From CAYXXZ01 sp964469165 (GTDB lineage: Bacteria > Pseudomonadota > Gammaproteobacteria > Pseudomonadales > Porticoccaceae), in NCBI GenBank assembly GCA_964469165.1, contig CAYXXZ010000010.1, positions 1-54,231 on the forward strand: 54,231 bases of DNA, written 5' to 3'. A program made the position numbers and the translations under genes. The notes beneath the pieces are model-generated. The model worked only from the letters and a program-made list of their open reading frames with translations. It was not told the origin of the DNA and ran no database searches. Of this stretch, positions 34,126 through 42,845 are shown one piece after another; positions within the stretch are counted from its first letter, which is position 1, and every line of letters starts with the position of its first letter.

Positions 34126-35505
34126 TCAAAAGATAGCCTCTCCGTCGCCCTGCCCCATGGCCGCGTACTCCCGGCCGAAAAAGAACGTATCCTCGCCAAA
34201 CGCCGGCTCCAGTTCGTCAAGCCAGGTGGCGCGGGGGTCGTATTTCGCGAAGAACGGCCGCTGGACCCAGTCCGGGTCGCGCCCCTGGATAAAGCGCAGC
34301 ACGAAGACCTTTTCTCCCTGTAGCTCCGTGATGCCCTGGATTTCCACCTTGCCGGGACCTACGCTCATGGAGGGCCCACGGGCCGTGCGCGCCAGGCCCG
34401 AGACCTGCTGTATCGCCTGGCGATAAACGTCGTAAGCGCGGGCCAACGGAACATCGAAATAGCGTTTTGCGCCGGTATCGCGCTCCACGAACATGTAGTA
34501 GGGAATCATGCCCAGACGTACCTGGGTGCGCCACATCTGCGCCCATACAGCAGGGTCATTGTTGATATGTTCCAGCAGTGGCGCCTGCGTGCGAATGATG
34601 GCGCCGGTATCCCGGATGCGGCGGATGGCTTCCCTGGCGATGGGAGTCTCCAGCTCCTGCCAATGGTTGACGTGCGCCATCAGCGCCACATGCTTGCCTG
34701 CGGCGACCAGGCGCTCGAACAGGCGCAACAGCTCATCGGCATCGGCGTCGGAGACAAAGCGCTGAGGCCAGAAGGTCAGTGATTTGGTGCCCAGGCGGAC
34801 TGTCTGGACGTGCGCCAGCCGCGATTCCAGGAGAGGCTCCAGATAACCTACCAGATGGCGCGTTTTCATCACCATCGAATCACCGCCGGTAATCAGCAGG
34901 TCAGTGATGTTCGCATCACTCGCCAGATAGGCATGGAGCGCGTCCGCTTCATTGGAGGCAAAGCGCAGCGCCTTGTCCCCCACGAACTGGGCCCAGCGAA
35001 AACAGAAGGTGCAGTAGCTGTGACAAACCTGGCCCTGGCTCGGGAAGAACAGAACGGTTTCCCGGTACTTGTGCTGCATACCTTCCAGCGGCCTGCCTGC
35101 CAGATGCGGCACGTTCATTTCCTGCTGGCCTGCGGGATGTGGGTTAAGGCCGGACTGGATGTCCCGAGCCAGCGCCTGGATCTGTGCGGGCTCGGCATTC
35201 TTCCTGAGCAAATCAGCCATGCGAGCAAAATCATCCGGCGCCAACATCTCCTGCTGGGGAAACACCAGCTGGAAAACGGGATCATCCGGTACCTTGTCCC
35301 AGTTGATCAATTCATCGATGACATATTGATTGGCGCGAAAGGGCAGCACATTGGCGACGACCTTCATCGCGAAGCGCTGGTCGCCATCAAGTTGCGCCAA
35401 CTGCGGGATATGGTCCAGCTGGCGGCTGGTAAATACTTGAAAACGGGTGTGTTTCGTCAAAATAGCGAGCGGGTTTGACGCCGGAGTGATATTGAGCGCG
35501 GACAT
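34126..35505 (-). CDS. KamA-family radical SAM protein (lysine 2,3-aminomutase-like)
   Basis: The 459-residue protein has the radical-SAM motif CHSYCTFCF (Cys161, Cys165, Cys168), which binds the 4Fe-4S cluster and SAM, in a LFFPSQGQVCHSYCTFCFRW context. LITGGDSMVMKTRHL follows near 225, the site after the cluster typical of aminomutases. Lysine 2,3-aminomutases use PLP; the expected PLP lysine cannot be placed with certainty. The protein is much longer than EpmB (~340), so it is a KamA-like member of unknown substrate. The start at 35505 has AGGAG. No efp, lysine-catabolism or beta-lysine acetyltransferase gene is adjacent. Confidence 0.85.
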   Translation of the reverse strand: MSALNITPASNPLAILTKHTRFQVFTSRQLDHIPQLAQLDGDQRFAMKVVANVLPFRANQYVIDELINWDKVPDDPVFQLVFPQQEMLAPDDFARMADLLRKNAEPAQIQALARDIQSGLNPHPAGQQEMNVPHLAGRPLEGMQHKYRETVLFFPSQGQVCHSYCTFCFRWAQFVGDKALRFASNEADALHAYLASDANITDLLITGGDSMVMKTRHLVGYLEPLLESRLAHVQTVRLGTKSLTFWPQRFVSDADADELLRLFERLVAAGKHVALMAHVNHWQELETPIAREAIRRIRDTGAIIRTQAPLLEHINNDPAVWAQMWRTQVRLGMIPYYMFVERDTGAKRYFDVPLARAYDVYRQAIQQVSGLARTARGPSMSVGPGKVEIQGITELQGEKVFVLRFIQGRDPDWVQRPFFAKYDPRATWLDELEPAFGEDTFFFGREYAAMGQGDGEAIF

Positions 35506-35997
35506 GGCGGCTCCTCTTGCAGGGCGGGTGTAGGGAAGGACTGGTGCGCCGGCTTTTTAGCAAGCCTTCAGTGCAGCAGAGCCAGGGTCTGGCTGGTAGC
35601 CGTAAAACAGCGGGGCACCCCCCCCCTTCTCGAGAAGTGAATCAAGCCAACCGTCGGCCAGCGAGAAGAACGTGGCAAGCGGAAGGCTTTGATGTATCCA
35701 GGGGCTGCGGGCGAACAACTCAACGTCCAAGAAGTTGATTATCTTAACATTTTTAGAATTTTTGGGTATCGCCACAGGGTAATGACGTGTTGCACCGGGG
35801 TTCGGTGATCTTCGAAGGACCAATCCCCTCCGGGAATTTATCTCCACAAGGCTATTTTTACGATGACCATAAACTCCCCAAACGCCGCCCTCCGAATTCG
35901 CATTTCGGCTCGCTTGATAATGGACTATCCTGCAAAGACAACTGTACGGCAGTCCCCACCCACCGCTTCATCAAAGCTCCGCAATGGAGATTCGATA
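35506..35997. other. Intergenic region upstream of the KamA gene and TPR remnant
   Basis: I see no supported gene in these 492 bases. They include a run of ten C residues near 35620 and an AT-rich stretch at about 35735-35770. A minus-strand frame at 35557-35847 has no recognisable homology or ribosome site. Confidence 0.5.
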
Positions 35998-36300
35998 ATG
36001 GTCAAGGCCGATCAGAGGGGAAATCCTGTCTCGTACGGGTCGCAGGATGCAATTGAGCGTTTGGACCGCGTTTGCAACCTGATGCACGCTTATCAGGCCG
36101 CCCCCTTGACCGAGGTCGACACAATCATCGCCCAGTACCCGGATTTGTACTGGCGCATGCGTTTCGTGCGGGTGCTCTCGCGACGGCAGCGGACAAAGTG
36201 TTCGAACCGGAGCTGATCAAAAGCCTGGATGCCCTTGAAGAGCTCGCCTCCGCGGCCAACGAGCGCGAACGCCTTCATATCGCGGCTTGCCGTGCGTACC
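35998..36300 (+). pseudogene. Truncated and frameshifted TPR-repeat protein (TTC38-like) gene
   Basis: From ATG 35998 (GGAG upstream) the frame reads VSYGSQDAIERLDRVCNLMHAY...VDTIIAQYPD. The family sequence then continues in the next frame with FVLAHAFRAGALATAADKVF and NERERLHIAACRA. One T too few in the run at 36144-36146 explains the shift (GATTTT would restore FVLAHAF). The homology to the tetratricopeptide-repeat protein 38 type stops near 36300, where a REP unit begins (36310-36332). The remaining ~300 codons are missing. It is a dead gene. Confidence 0.7.
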
Positions 36301-36309
36301 GATGGTTGT

Positions 36310-36332
36310 GTCGCCTGCAGGCAGGCTCCTGG
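36310..36332. repeat. REP unit, family C single copy
   Basis: GTCGCCTGCAGGCAGGCTCC matches the inverted unit of 15967-16038. It lies exactly where the TPR gene is cut off. Confidence 0.7.
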
Positions 36333-36448
36333 CAGGCCATACCGCAAGTTACGGATAGTGCATCGGCTGCGGGGTTACCCTGGCGTTTACATGAAACTCA
36401 GGCAAACAGCACTGGATCAAGACATTATGAACAGGCTCTCAGTCACCT

Positions 36449-37462
36449 TCAGCCCTTATTTTCCGTGGGCTCTCGCAACAGGATGAAATGCTCGATCAGC
36501 CGGATCATCAGGGTTTTCTGATCCGGCAGGCTTTCAGCCACCAGCAGTGCGAGAGCCACCAAGGTGTTGTCATTGATCAGTTGCTCCACAGACCGTGCCA
36601 GCAAACCGGCGTTACGGCGCAGATACCACAAGAACAGAAACGAGCCGCAGCGTTTGTTGCCGTCGGCCAACGGGTGGTTCTTGATCACAAAATACAGCAG
36701 GTGCGCTGCGCGACTGGCCACGTTCGGGTAGAACAACTCATCGCCGAAGCCCTGCTCGATGGTCGCCAGCGCCGACGCCAGACCATTGCCTCGTATCTGA
36801 CCAAACAGCTCGGTGGCCTCACCCTTGGCGATCAGGATTTGCTTGAGTTCAGCGATGGCTGTCAGTGCCTCATCCAGCGCCAGGTGCTGCATATCCGTCT
36901 GTTTGATACCAATCTCTGCCAAGTGCTGCTCATCGTAGCCCTGCAGCAGGCTCCAGGAGCGCGCGTAATCACTGATCACCCGGGCGACCGCTTCACCTTC
37001 GGGCGACACCAATCCCTGATTGGCCAGGGTGCGGCTCAGCAGGTTGACGGCCTGCTCGAACTCGACGCCGCGCTCGGCCAGGCGGCGCTGATTGAGGGTG
37101 TAGCCCTGAACCAGATGGTCCTTGAGTACCTGGGTGGCCCATCTTCGGAATTGCATACCCCGATGGGACTTGACCCGGTAGCCGACCGAGATGATCACGT
37201 CCAGATTGTAGTGATCAATCTCCCGCTGGACCTGTCGTTTGCCCTCTTGGCGAACTATCCGGAATTTCCGGATAGTTGACGCATGTTCCAATTCGCCTTC
37301 GTTAAACACATTGCCTATATGTCCATTAATAGTTCGGACATCCTTGCCGAACAGCTCGGCCATCTGTGCCTGACTCAGCCATACGGTGTCTTGCTCCAAC
37401 GCAACCTGCAGCTGAGCATGCCCGTCGGCACTGGTAAAAATTTGAATTTGTTGTTCATTCAT
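36449..37462 (-). CDS. RhuM/Fic-Doc family protein (death-on-curing-like)
   Basis: The 337-residue protein (start at ATG 37462, GGAGATACACC upstream) has an N-terminal RhuM part (VWLSQAQMAELFGKDVRTINGHIGNVFNEGEL...STIRKFRIVRQEG...HYNLDVIISVGYRV). The C-terminal Fic fold carries HPLADGNKR at 263-271, close to the Doc-type motif HxFxxANKR and the AMPylation motif HPFxxGNGR. Asn and Lys-Arg are kept while Phe is replaced by Leu. Such proteins transfer nucleotide or phosphate groups to target proteins and are frequent on mobile islands. No antitoxin gene is visible adjacent. The RhuM half suggests a DNA-binding or self-regulating role. Confidence 0.85.
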   Translation of the reverse strand: MNEQQIQIFTSADGHAQLQVALEQDTVWLSQAQMAELFGKDVRTINGHIGNVFNEGELEHASTIRKFRIVRQEGKRQVQREIDHYNLDVIISVGYRVKSHRGMQFRRWATQVLKDHLVQGYTLNQRRLAERGVEFEQAVNLLSRTLANQGLVSPEGEAVARVISDYARSWSLLQGYDEQHLAEIGIKQTDMQHLALDEALTAIAELKQILIAKGEATELFGQIRGNGLASALATIEQGFGDELFYPNVASRAAHLLYFVIKNHPLADGNKRCGSFLFLWYLRRNAGLLARSVEQLINDNTLVALALLVAESLPDQKTLMIRLIEHFILLREPTENKG

Positions 37463-37604
37463 GGTGTATCTCCATCCGTGGGTTGTCTTGAACAAGCCTC
37501 TCCAGCAAGGCCAGAATGTCTTTTTGCGGCCACAGATAACCTTTTTTCTTTTACAGTGTGTGGCGCATCGGCCAGCCAGGTATTCGTAGTGTAATCCGTC
37601 CGCC

Positions 37605-38957
37605 CTACTGCCGGGTTGCGATCTCGATCCCCTCCCAGGCGACTCGCGCCAGATGGTCGATCTGTTCTTCGCTGATCACATAGGGCGGCATGAAATACAC
37701 CACGTTGCCCAGTGGCCTCAGCAAAGCCTGGTTTTTCAGGGCGTGCTCGTACACCCGCAGGCCGCGACGCTCTTGCCAGTCGAAAGGGGTTTTGGTTTTT
37801 TTGTCGCGCACCATTTCCATTGCGAGGATCATGCCGCATTGGCGCACTTCCGCAATATGTGGATGGTCTTTGAAATGTGCGGTCGCCTCGGCCATTTTGG
37901 CGCTCAGGCGGCGGTTGTTTTCAATCACGCTGTCCTGCTCGAAAATATTCAGTGTCGCCAGGGCGGCAGCGCAGGCCAAAGGGTTGCCGGTGTAGCTGTG
38001 GGAGTGCAGAAAGCCCTTGAGAGTTTGATATTCGTCGTAGAACGCCTGGTAGATTTCGTCGCGGGTGAGCACCGCGCACAGCGGCAGGTAGCCACCGGTC
38101 AGGCCCTTGGAGAGGCAGAGAAAATCCGGCGCGATGTCTGCCTGCTCACAGGCGAACAGGGTGCCGGTGCGTCCGAAACCGACGGCAATTTCGTCGGCGA
38201 TCAGGTGCACGCCAAAACGGTCGCAGGCCTCGCGCAGTTTTTTCAGATACACGGGGTGATACATGCGCATGTTGCCCGCGCATTGCACCAGCGGCTCGAC
38301 GATCACTGCGCAGACTTCTTCGCTGTGCCGTTCGAGCAGGCTCTGCATGGCCTCGAACTTGCGCGCACTGCAACTTTCCCATGATTCCCCTTCATCGCGG
38401 TCGTAGCAATCGGGGCTGGGTGCGCTGAATGTGTCCATCAACAACGGTGCATAGGTTTTCTTGTACAGATCGACATTGCCCACCGCCAGGGCTGCCAAGG
38501 TTTCGCCGTGATAGCTGTTGCCCAGGGTGATGAATTTGGTTTTGCGGGTGTTGCCGCGGTTGAGCCAGTAGTGAAAGCTCATCTTGAGCGCCACTTCGAT
38601 GCCCGATGAGCCGTTGTCGGCATAGAAACAGCGGTCGAGGCCCGGCGGCGTGATGGCAACGAGGCGTTCCGACAGCTCGATGACCGGCTCGTGACTGAAG
38701 CCCGCGAGTATGACGTGCTCCAGGTTGTCCAGTTGCGCCTTGATGCGCGCGTTGATGCGCGGGTTGGCATGCCCGAAGAGATTGACCCACCAGGAGCTGA
38801 CCGCATCGATATAGCGGTTGCCGTCGAAGTCTTCGAGCCACACCCCCTCGCCGCGCCTGATGGGAATCAGCGGCAGGGTTTCGTGATCCTTCATTTGGGT
38901 GCAGGGGTGCCAAAGCACCCGCACATCCCGCTCCATTAACTCTTTATTCGTGGACAT
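37605..38957 (-). CDS. bioA: Adenosylmethionine-8-amino-7-oxononanoate aminotransferase
   Basis: The 450-residue product begins MSTNKELMERDVRVLWHPCTQMKDHE, the diagnostic BioA start with WHPCTQMKDHE. VSSWWVNLFGHANPRI follows, and the PLP aldolysine context LCLSKGLTGGYLPLCAVL lies near 270-287, with ADEIAVGFGRTGTLFACEQADIAPDF before it. It transfers an amino group from SAM to KAPA to give DAPA in biotin synthesis, in the cytosol. The length is typical. No bioB/F/C/D gene lies here, so it is isolated from the other biotin genes. The ATG at 38957 has a weak AGG-containing site and overlaps no neighbour. Confidence 0.95.
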   Translation of the reverse strand: MSTNKELMERDVRVLWHPCTQMKDHETLPLIPIRRGEGVWLEDFDGNRYIDAVSSWWVNLFGHANPRINARIKAQLDNLEHVILAGFSHEPVIELSERLVAITPPGLDRCFYADNGSSGIEVALKMSFHYWLNRGNTRKTKFITLGNSYHGETLAALAVGNVDLYKKTYAPLLMDTFSAPSPDCYDRDEGESWESCSARKFEAMQSLLERHSEEVCAVIVEPLVQCAGNMRMYHPVYLKKLREACDRFGVHLIADEIAVGFGRTGTLFACEQADIAPDFLCLSKGLTGGYLPLCAVLTRDEIYQAFYDEYQTLKGFLHSHSYTGNPLACAAALATLNIFEQDSVIENNRRLSAKMAEATAHFKDHPHIAEVRQCGMILAMEMVRDKKTKTPFDWQERRGLRVYEHALKNQALLRPLGNVVYFMPPYVISEEQIDHLARVAWEGIEIATRQ

Positions 38958-38964
38958 GGCCGAC

Positions 38965-39429
38965 CTACATATCGCGCATGGCATTGAGCGCCCGCGTCAG
39001 TTTGCGCTGTTCGATGCGCTCCAGATCGAGGAAGCTGGCGAACACTTCCGCCAGCGCCGCTTCGTGGATCTCGGCCACCACATTGACCAGCAGATCGACC
39101 GGATAATCGCCGAGCGCGCGTCCCAGCCTCTCCGCCGTGTCGAAATCCATGTGCTGATCCACCTCGAATTCCTCGATGAACGCCTCGGGCGCCTCCTCGT
39201 TTTCCAGCGCGTAGACCACGGGCGTGCCGAACAGGTCGTGGTCGCTGTCCGCGTCGTAGTTCACCAGCGCTTCCTGCAACTCGCTGTGATGTTCGAACAG
39301 ATAGTGCAACAGCATGGTGACGCGCTCGTCCTGCTCCTTGTCCATGCCCTCCTCCACCAGACGCACGGCGCGATAGTGGAAGTCCACCAGACAATCGACG
39401 ACTTCTTTTGCCGTTTCATAGGTTTTCAT
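38965..39429 (-). CDS. Acidic hypothetical protein
   Basis: The 154-residue protein begins MKTYETAKEVVDCLVDFHYRAVRLVEEGMDKEQDERVTMLLHYLFEHHSELQEALVNYD. It is rich in Asp and Glu and is predicted by eye to be mostly helical; the first half resembles a ferritin-like or four-helix arrangement. I do not recognise a named family. It lies 7 bp from bioA and 40 bp from the DegP-type gene on the same strand, so it could be co-transcribed with bioA. The start ATG at 39429 has GGAGAAG upstream. Confidence 0.7.
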   Translation of the reverse strand: MKTYETAKEVVDCLVDFHYRAVRLVEEGMDKEQDERVTMLLHYLFEHHSELQEALVNYDADSDHDLFGTPVVYALENEEAPEAFIEEFEVDQHMDFDTAERLGRALGDYPVDLLVNVVAEIHEAALAEVFASFLDLERIEQRKLTRALNAMRDM

Positions 39430-39469
39430 GGGGCTTCTCCTGTTTTATGCGGGGCGCGCACCCGCAACA

Positions 39470-40864
39470 TCAACGAATCACCAGATACAGGCCGCGACCG
39501 CCGCGGTTGATCTGCAACAGGATGGCATTGCCGCCGGTCTTGAGCGCGCTGGCAAAGCTGTTGACATCCGTGACCCGGCGCTTGTTGGCGCCGACGATGA
39601 TATCGCCGGGGCGCAGCCCGCTGTGGGCGGCAACGGCGTTGGGCGCGATGGCACTGACCACCACACCGCTGCCGTCGTCGCTGTTCTCGAAGTTCACACC
39701 CGCCAGCAGGGGATGCAGCTCACCGCTGCGACCTGCGGCGAGCTGGGATTCGCCAAGCTTCACCTTGCGCGACAGCTGCTTGCCCTCGCGAATCAAGCCC
39801 AGATTGACGCTGTCCCCGACGCGATGGCTGCTCAATTGGCTGCGCAACTGGCCGCTGGAGTTGACGGACCTGTTGTTGACGCTGACGATCACATCACCGG
39901 GCTTGAGGCCCGCCTCCTCCGCTGGCGAGTCGGGCTGGACGTCCGTTACCAACACGCCCTGCTGACCGTTCTTGAGGGAAAACGCCTTGCGCAGGTCGTG
40001 GGTGATTTCCTGGATGCCGATGCCCAGCTGGCCGCGCTTGACCTCGCCGTGTTCGAGAATCTGCGTCATGCTCGCTTTCGCCATGTTGACCGGGATGGCG
40101 AAGCCGATGCCCACGTTGCCGCCGGCGGGCGCGATGATCGCGGTATTGATGCCCACCAGATGGCCATTCAGATCCACCAGCGCACCGCCCGAGTTGCCGG
40201 GGTTGATGGATGCGTCGGTCTGGATGAAGTTTTCGTAGCCCTCGATGCCGAGGCCGCTGCGCCCCAGGGCACTGACGATGCCGGTGGTTACCGTCTGACC
40301 CAGGCCGAAGGGGTTGCCGATGGCGACGACGAAGTCGCCCACTTGCAGAATATCGGAATCCGCCATGGGCACTTCGGCGAGATCGTCCGCTTCGATCTGG
40401 AGCACGGCGATGTCGAGCTCGGGATCGGTGCCTCTTACTTCCGCCTGGTAGGTGCGGCCATCGAGCAGCGAAACCTGCACTTCATCCGCGCCCTTGATGA
40501 CGTGAAAGTTGGTGATCACGATGCCGTCGCCGGCGTTGACGATCACCCCCGAACCCGCGCTCTGCTGACGCCGACGCGGGGTCTGCTGCTGGCGCAGCTG
40601 CTCCTCGGGGATGTTGAAGAAATGGCGGAAGAAGGGGTCGTTGAGCAAGGGATTGTTGTTCTGGCGCTGCATGGAATAGGTGGCAATGTTCACCACCGCC
40701 GGATTGACGGTCTTGAGCATGGGCGCCAGGGTCGGCAAATCGCGCCCAGAGCCATCGTGCAGCGGCAGCGCCGCTCCCGCCTGCATGACGAACCCGGCCT
40801 GACAAGCGATGGCCACCAACAGCAAATATCTGAAAAACGCTCTCACAGATTTCCTCGCATACAT
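39470..40864 (-). CDS. Periplasmic Do/DegQ-like serine protease
   Basis: The 464-residue protein has a signal peptide (ARKSVRAFFRYLLLVAIACQAGFVMQAGA). It then has a trypsin-like domain with catalytic His121 (TNFHVIKG), Asp151 (DPELDIAVL) and Ser225 (INPGNSGGAL), and two PDZ domains from about 265 and 375. It matches DegP/DegQ/MucD, which degrade misfolded periplasmic proteins and cut regulatory factors of the envelope stress response. The ATG at 40864 is used; the ORF before it starts only with TTG. Its size is near MucD. It is transcribed in the same direction as bioA. Confidence 0.93.
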   Translation of the reverse strand: MYARKSVRAFFRYLLLVAIACQAGFVMQAGAALPLHDGSGRDLPTLAPMLKTVNPAVVNIATYSMQRQNNNPLLNDPFFRHFFNIPEEQLRQQQTPRRRQQSAGSGVIVNAGDGIVITNFHVIKGADEVQVSLLDGRTYQAEVRGTDPELDIAVLQIEADDLAEVPMADSDILQVGDFVVAIGNPFGLGQTVTTGIVSALGRSGLGIEGYENFIQTDASINPGNSGGALVDLNGHLVGINTAIIAPAGGNVGIGFAIPVNMAKASMTQILEHGEVKRGQLGIGIQEITHDLRKAFSLKNGQQGVLVTDVQPDSPAEEAGLKPGDVIVSVNNRSVNSSGQLRSQLSSHRVGDSVNLGLIREGKQLSRKVKLGESQLAAGRSGELHPLLAGVNFENSDDGSGVVVSAIAPNAVAAHSGLRPGDIIVGANKRRVTDVNSFASALKTGGNAILLQINRGGRGLYLVIR

Positions 40865-40992
40865 CAAAAAGAGGCCCTTTGGACTGTCGCCCCGGGCGAT
40901 GGTTCAGCGCCCGACGCGGGGCGAGCAGCCAAGCTTACCTAGAAACCGGCGCCGTAGGCTACCGGCGCGGCATGCAAGCTTGGTCTTCGGGG

Positions 40993-41063
40993 AGCTGTAA
41001 GCTTTTAGGCCGGCGCGCCGGGAGAACGGAGCTCTGCCGGCGAGAGACTTATTGCCTGGAGCT
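40993..41063. repeat. Degenerate family B element
   Basis: AGCTGTAAGCTTTTAGGCC at the left matches the family B start and a GGAGAACGG/CTCTGCCGG core follows. The right end is decayed, so this is a likely but not certain copy. Confidence 0.45.
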
Positions 41064-41090
41064 TTTTCACGATCTTTTACTGGCCTCGGA

Positions 41091-41243
41091 GTTTCACGTT
41101 GCACGCAAGAGGGGGCGACCTGCGGGTTGTTGAGGCTCTCTGTACCACGGTGCATGGTCAGTGTGATGCCATCGCCACAGACACCCACGTGAAACGTGAA
41201 ACTCAGTCGAACAACGCCAAATTGCCAGGTGGCGAACAGACTC
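41091..41243. repeat. Composite dispersed repeat, family D copy 1
   Basis: The right part, CGTGAAACGTGAAACTCAGT at 41188 onward to 41243, matches 53091-53146. The left part (41091-41145, GTTTCACGTTGCACGC onward) is an inverted copy of 53048-53103. Direct and inverted copies thus lie side by side. Confidence 0.65.
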
Positions 41244-41349
41244 GTAGCGCTTACAACACTAACCCGCAGCCTGAATTTCCGACTGGAGCAAGGCGGCAGC
41301 AGCCGTGCCAAGCAGGCTCCGATCCATCGCCTATACCATGCACAACTTC

Positions 41350-41378
41350 TTGCGGACCGAATGGTCGCTCTGTATAGT
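41350..41378 (+). promoter_or_regulatory. Probable sigma-70 promoter of the flavoprotein-SDR-TetR operon
   Basis: TTGCGG (41350-41355) and TATAGT (41373-41378) are 17 bp apart, 31 bp before the ATG at 41410. The leader is short and no clear operator palindrome is seen in it. Confidence 0.5.
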
Positions 41379-41409
41379 GCCGAGCAATAACCCATAACAG
41401 GACGAGAAC

Positions 41410-42810
41410 ATGACCAGAGATTTCGATGTCATCATCATCGGCGGTGGCGGCGCGGGCCTTGCCGCCGGCATCATGGCCCGCCAGGCGGGCGCTACCGTGA
41501 TGGTACTGGAAGCCGACACCAAGCTCGGCGGCGCTACCGCTCTTTCCGCCGCGGTGATGTACGCCTGCAACACCAGCGTGCAACGGGCGCGCGGCATAGA
41601 AGACAGTCCCGAAGCGATGTTCCGCTACATCATGACCCTCGCCAGTTGGGAAGCCAACCCCCACATCATGCGCGTCCTCTGTGAACAGAGTGGCCCCGCC
41701 CTGGAGTGGCTGATAAGTCTCGGCGTTCAGTTCCCCGCCGACTATCTGCTGTGTTCAGGGGTCGAGGAGATACCTCGCGGTCACCCGAGCCTGGGCGTGG
41801 CGCCATCGCTGATCAATGCCGCAGGCAGCGCCGGCGTGGAATACGCCCTTGGCACCCGGGTGGAGAGCCTGGTGCAGGAAAATGGCCGCGTGGTCGGCGT
41901 GGTTGCCGATGGCGTGACTCTGCGTGGCGGCGCGGTGGTCATCACCACCGGCGGCTTTGGCAACAACCCCGCGATGATCGCCAGGCATTTCCCCACCGCG
42001 GCGGCGCACGGCACCTGGACCTACGCCGTGCATATGGACGCCCCCTTCATTGTCGGCGACGGCATCACCCTTGGCGAAGACGTGGGCGCTGCCATCGTCG
42101 GCGAGGACTGTGGCCTGCTGCTGCCCACCAGTGGCCTCGGCAAATGGATCGAGGCCTTCCTGCCGCCCTGGATCATGCTGGTCAACACCCGGGGCAAACG
42201 CTTCATGGACGAGTCCGCACCCTATGCGGTGTCGGGCTACCTGATGAACAGCCAGCCCGAGAAGCGCGCCTACGCCATCTTCGACGAACCCACCCTGGAG
42301 GTGGCCAGCCAGGACATGCGCTTCGCCGATCCCTACCACAGCGGCACCGCCATGCCGACCTGGGAATACAACCTGCTGCGCCGCAGCATTGCGGAAGGCC
42401 GTATCATTCAGGCCGACAGCATCGCCGAGCTGGCACAGAAAATCGGGGTCGATCCAGCGGCGCTGAGCGCCACCGTGGAAACCTACAACAGCGACTGTGA
42501 TCGCGATCGCGACAGCCAGTTCTTCAAGGCCATGGACACCCGTTTCCCCGTTCGCCAACCGCCGTTCTACGCCCGCGAAACGCGCGCCTGCGTGATCGGC
42601 CAGACCGGCGCCGGCCTCGACATCGACACCGAAACCCGGGTCCTCGACCACAGCGGTCGCGTCATTCCCGGCCTTTACGCGGCCGGCGAGGTGCTCGGCT
42701 GCGCAGTCGGCAAGCGCTACTCCGGCGGCGGCATGGGCATTTGCAACGCCATGGTCTTTGGTCGCATTGCCGGCACCAGCGCGGCACGCGACGCCCTCGC
42801 TTCGCGCTGA
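41410..42810 (+). CDS. FAD-dependent oxidoreductase, fumarate reductase/3-ketosteroid dehydrogenase-like
   Basis: The 466-residue protein begins MTRDFDVIIIGGGGAGLAAGIMARQAGATVMVLEAD, a consensus FAD motif at 6-35. GGATALSAAVMYAC follows near 40-55. Near the C-terminus it has GLYAAGEVLGCAVGKRYSGGGMGICNAMVFGRIAG, the FAD-closing motif of the superfamily. It is a paralogue of the 475-residue protein at 10118-11545. It is the first gene of a three-gene plus-strand operon with an SDR and a TetR regulator, resembling a small stand-alone version of the large cluster. Direction of the reaction and substrate cannot be fixed from sequence. Confidence 0.87.
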   Translation: MTRDFDVIIIGGGGAGLAAGIMARQAGATVMVLEADTKLGGATALSAAVMYACNTSVQRARGIEDSPEAMFRYIMTLASWEANPHIMRVLCEQSGPALEWLISLGVQFPADYLLCSGVEEIPRGHPSLGVAPSLINAAGSAGVEYALGTRVESLVQENGRVVGVVADGVTLRGGAVVITTGGFGNNPAMIARHFPTAAAHGTWTYAVHMDAPFIVGDGITLGEDVGAAIVGEDCGLLLPTSGLGKWIEAFLPPWIMLVNTRGKRFMDESAPYAVSGYLMNSQPEKRAYAIFDEPTLEVASQDMRFADPYHSGTAMPTWEYNLLRRSIAEGRIIQADSIAELAQKIGVDPAALSATVETYNSDCDRDRDSQFFKAMDTRFPVRQPPFYARETRACVIGQTGAGLDIDTETRVLDHSGRVIPGLYAAGEVLGCAVGKRYSGGGMGICNAMVFGRIAGTSAARDALASR

Positions 42811-42845
42811 AACTTCAACAATCGCCAAAAACAATGGAAAACGAA

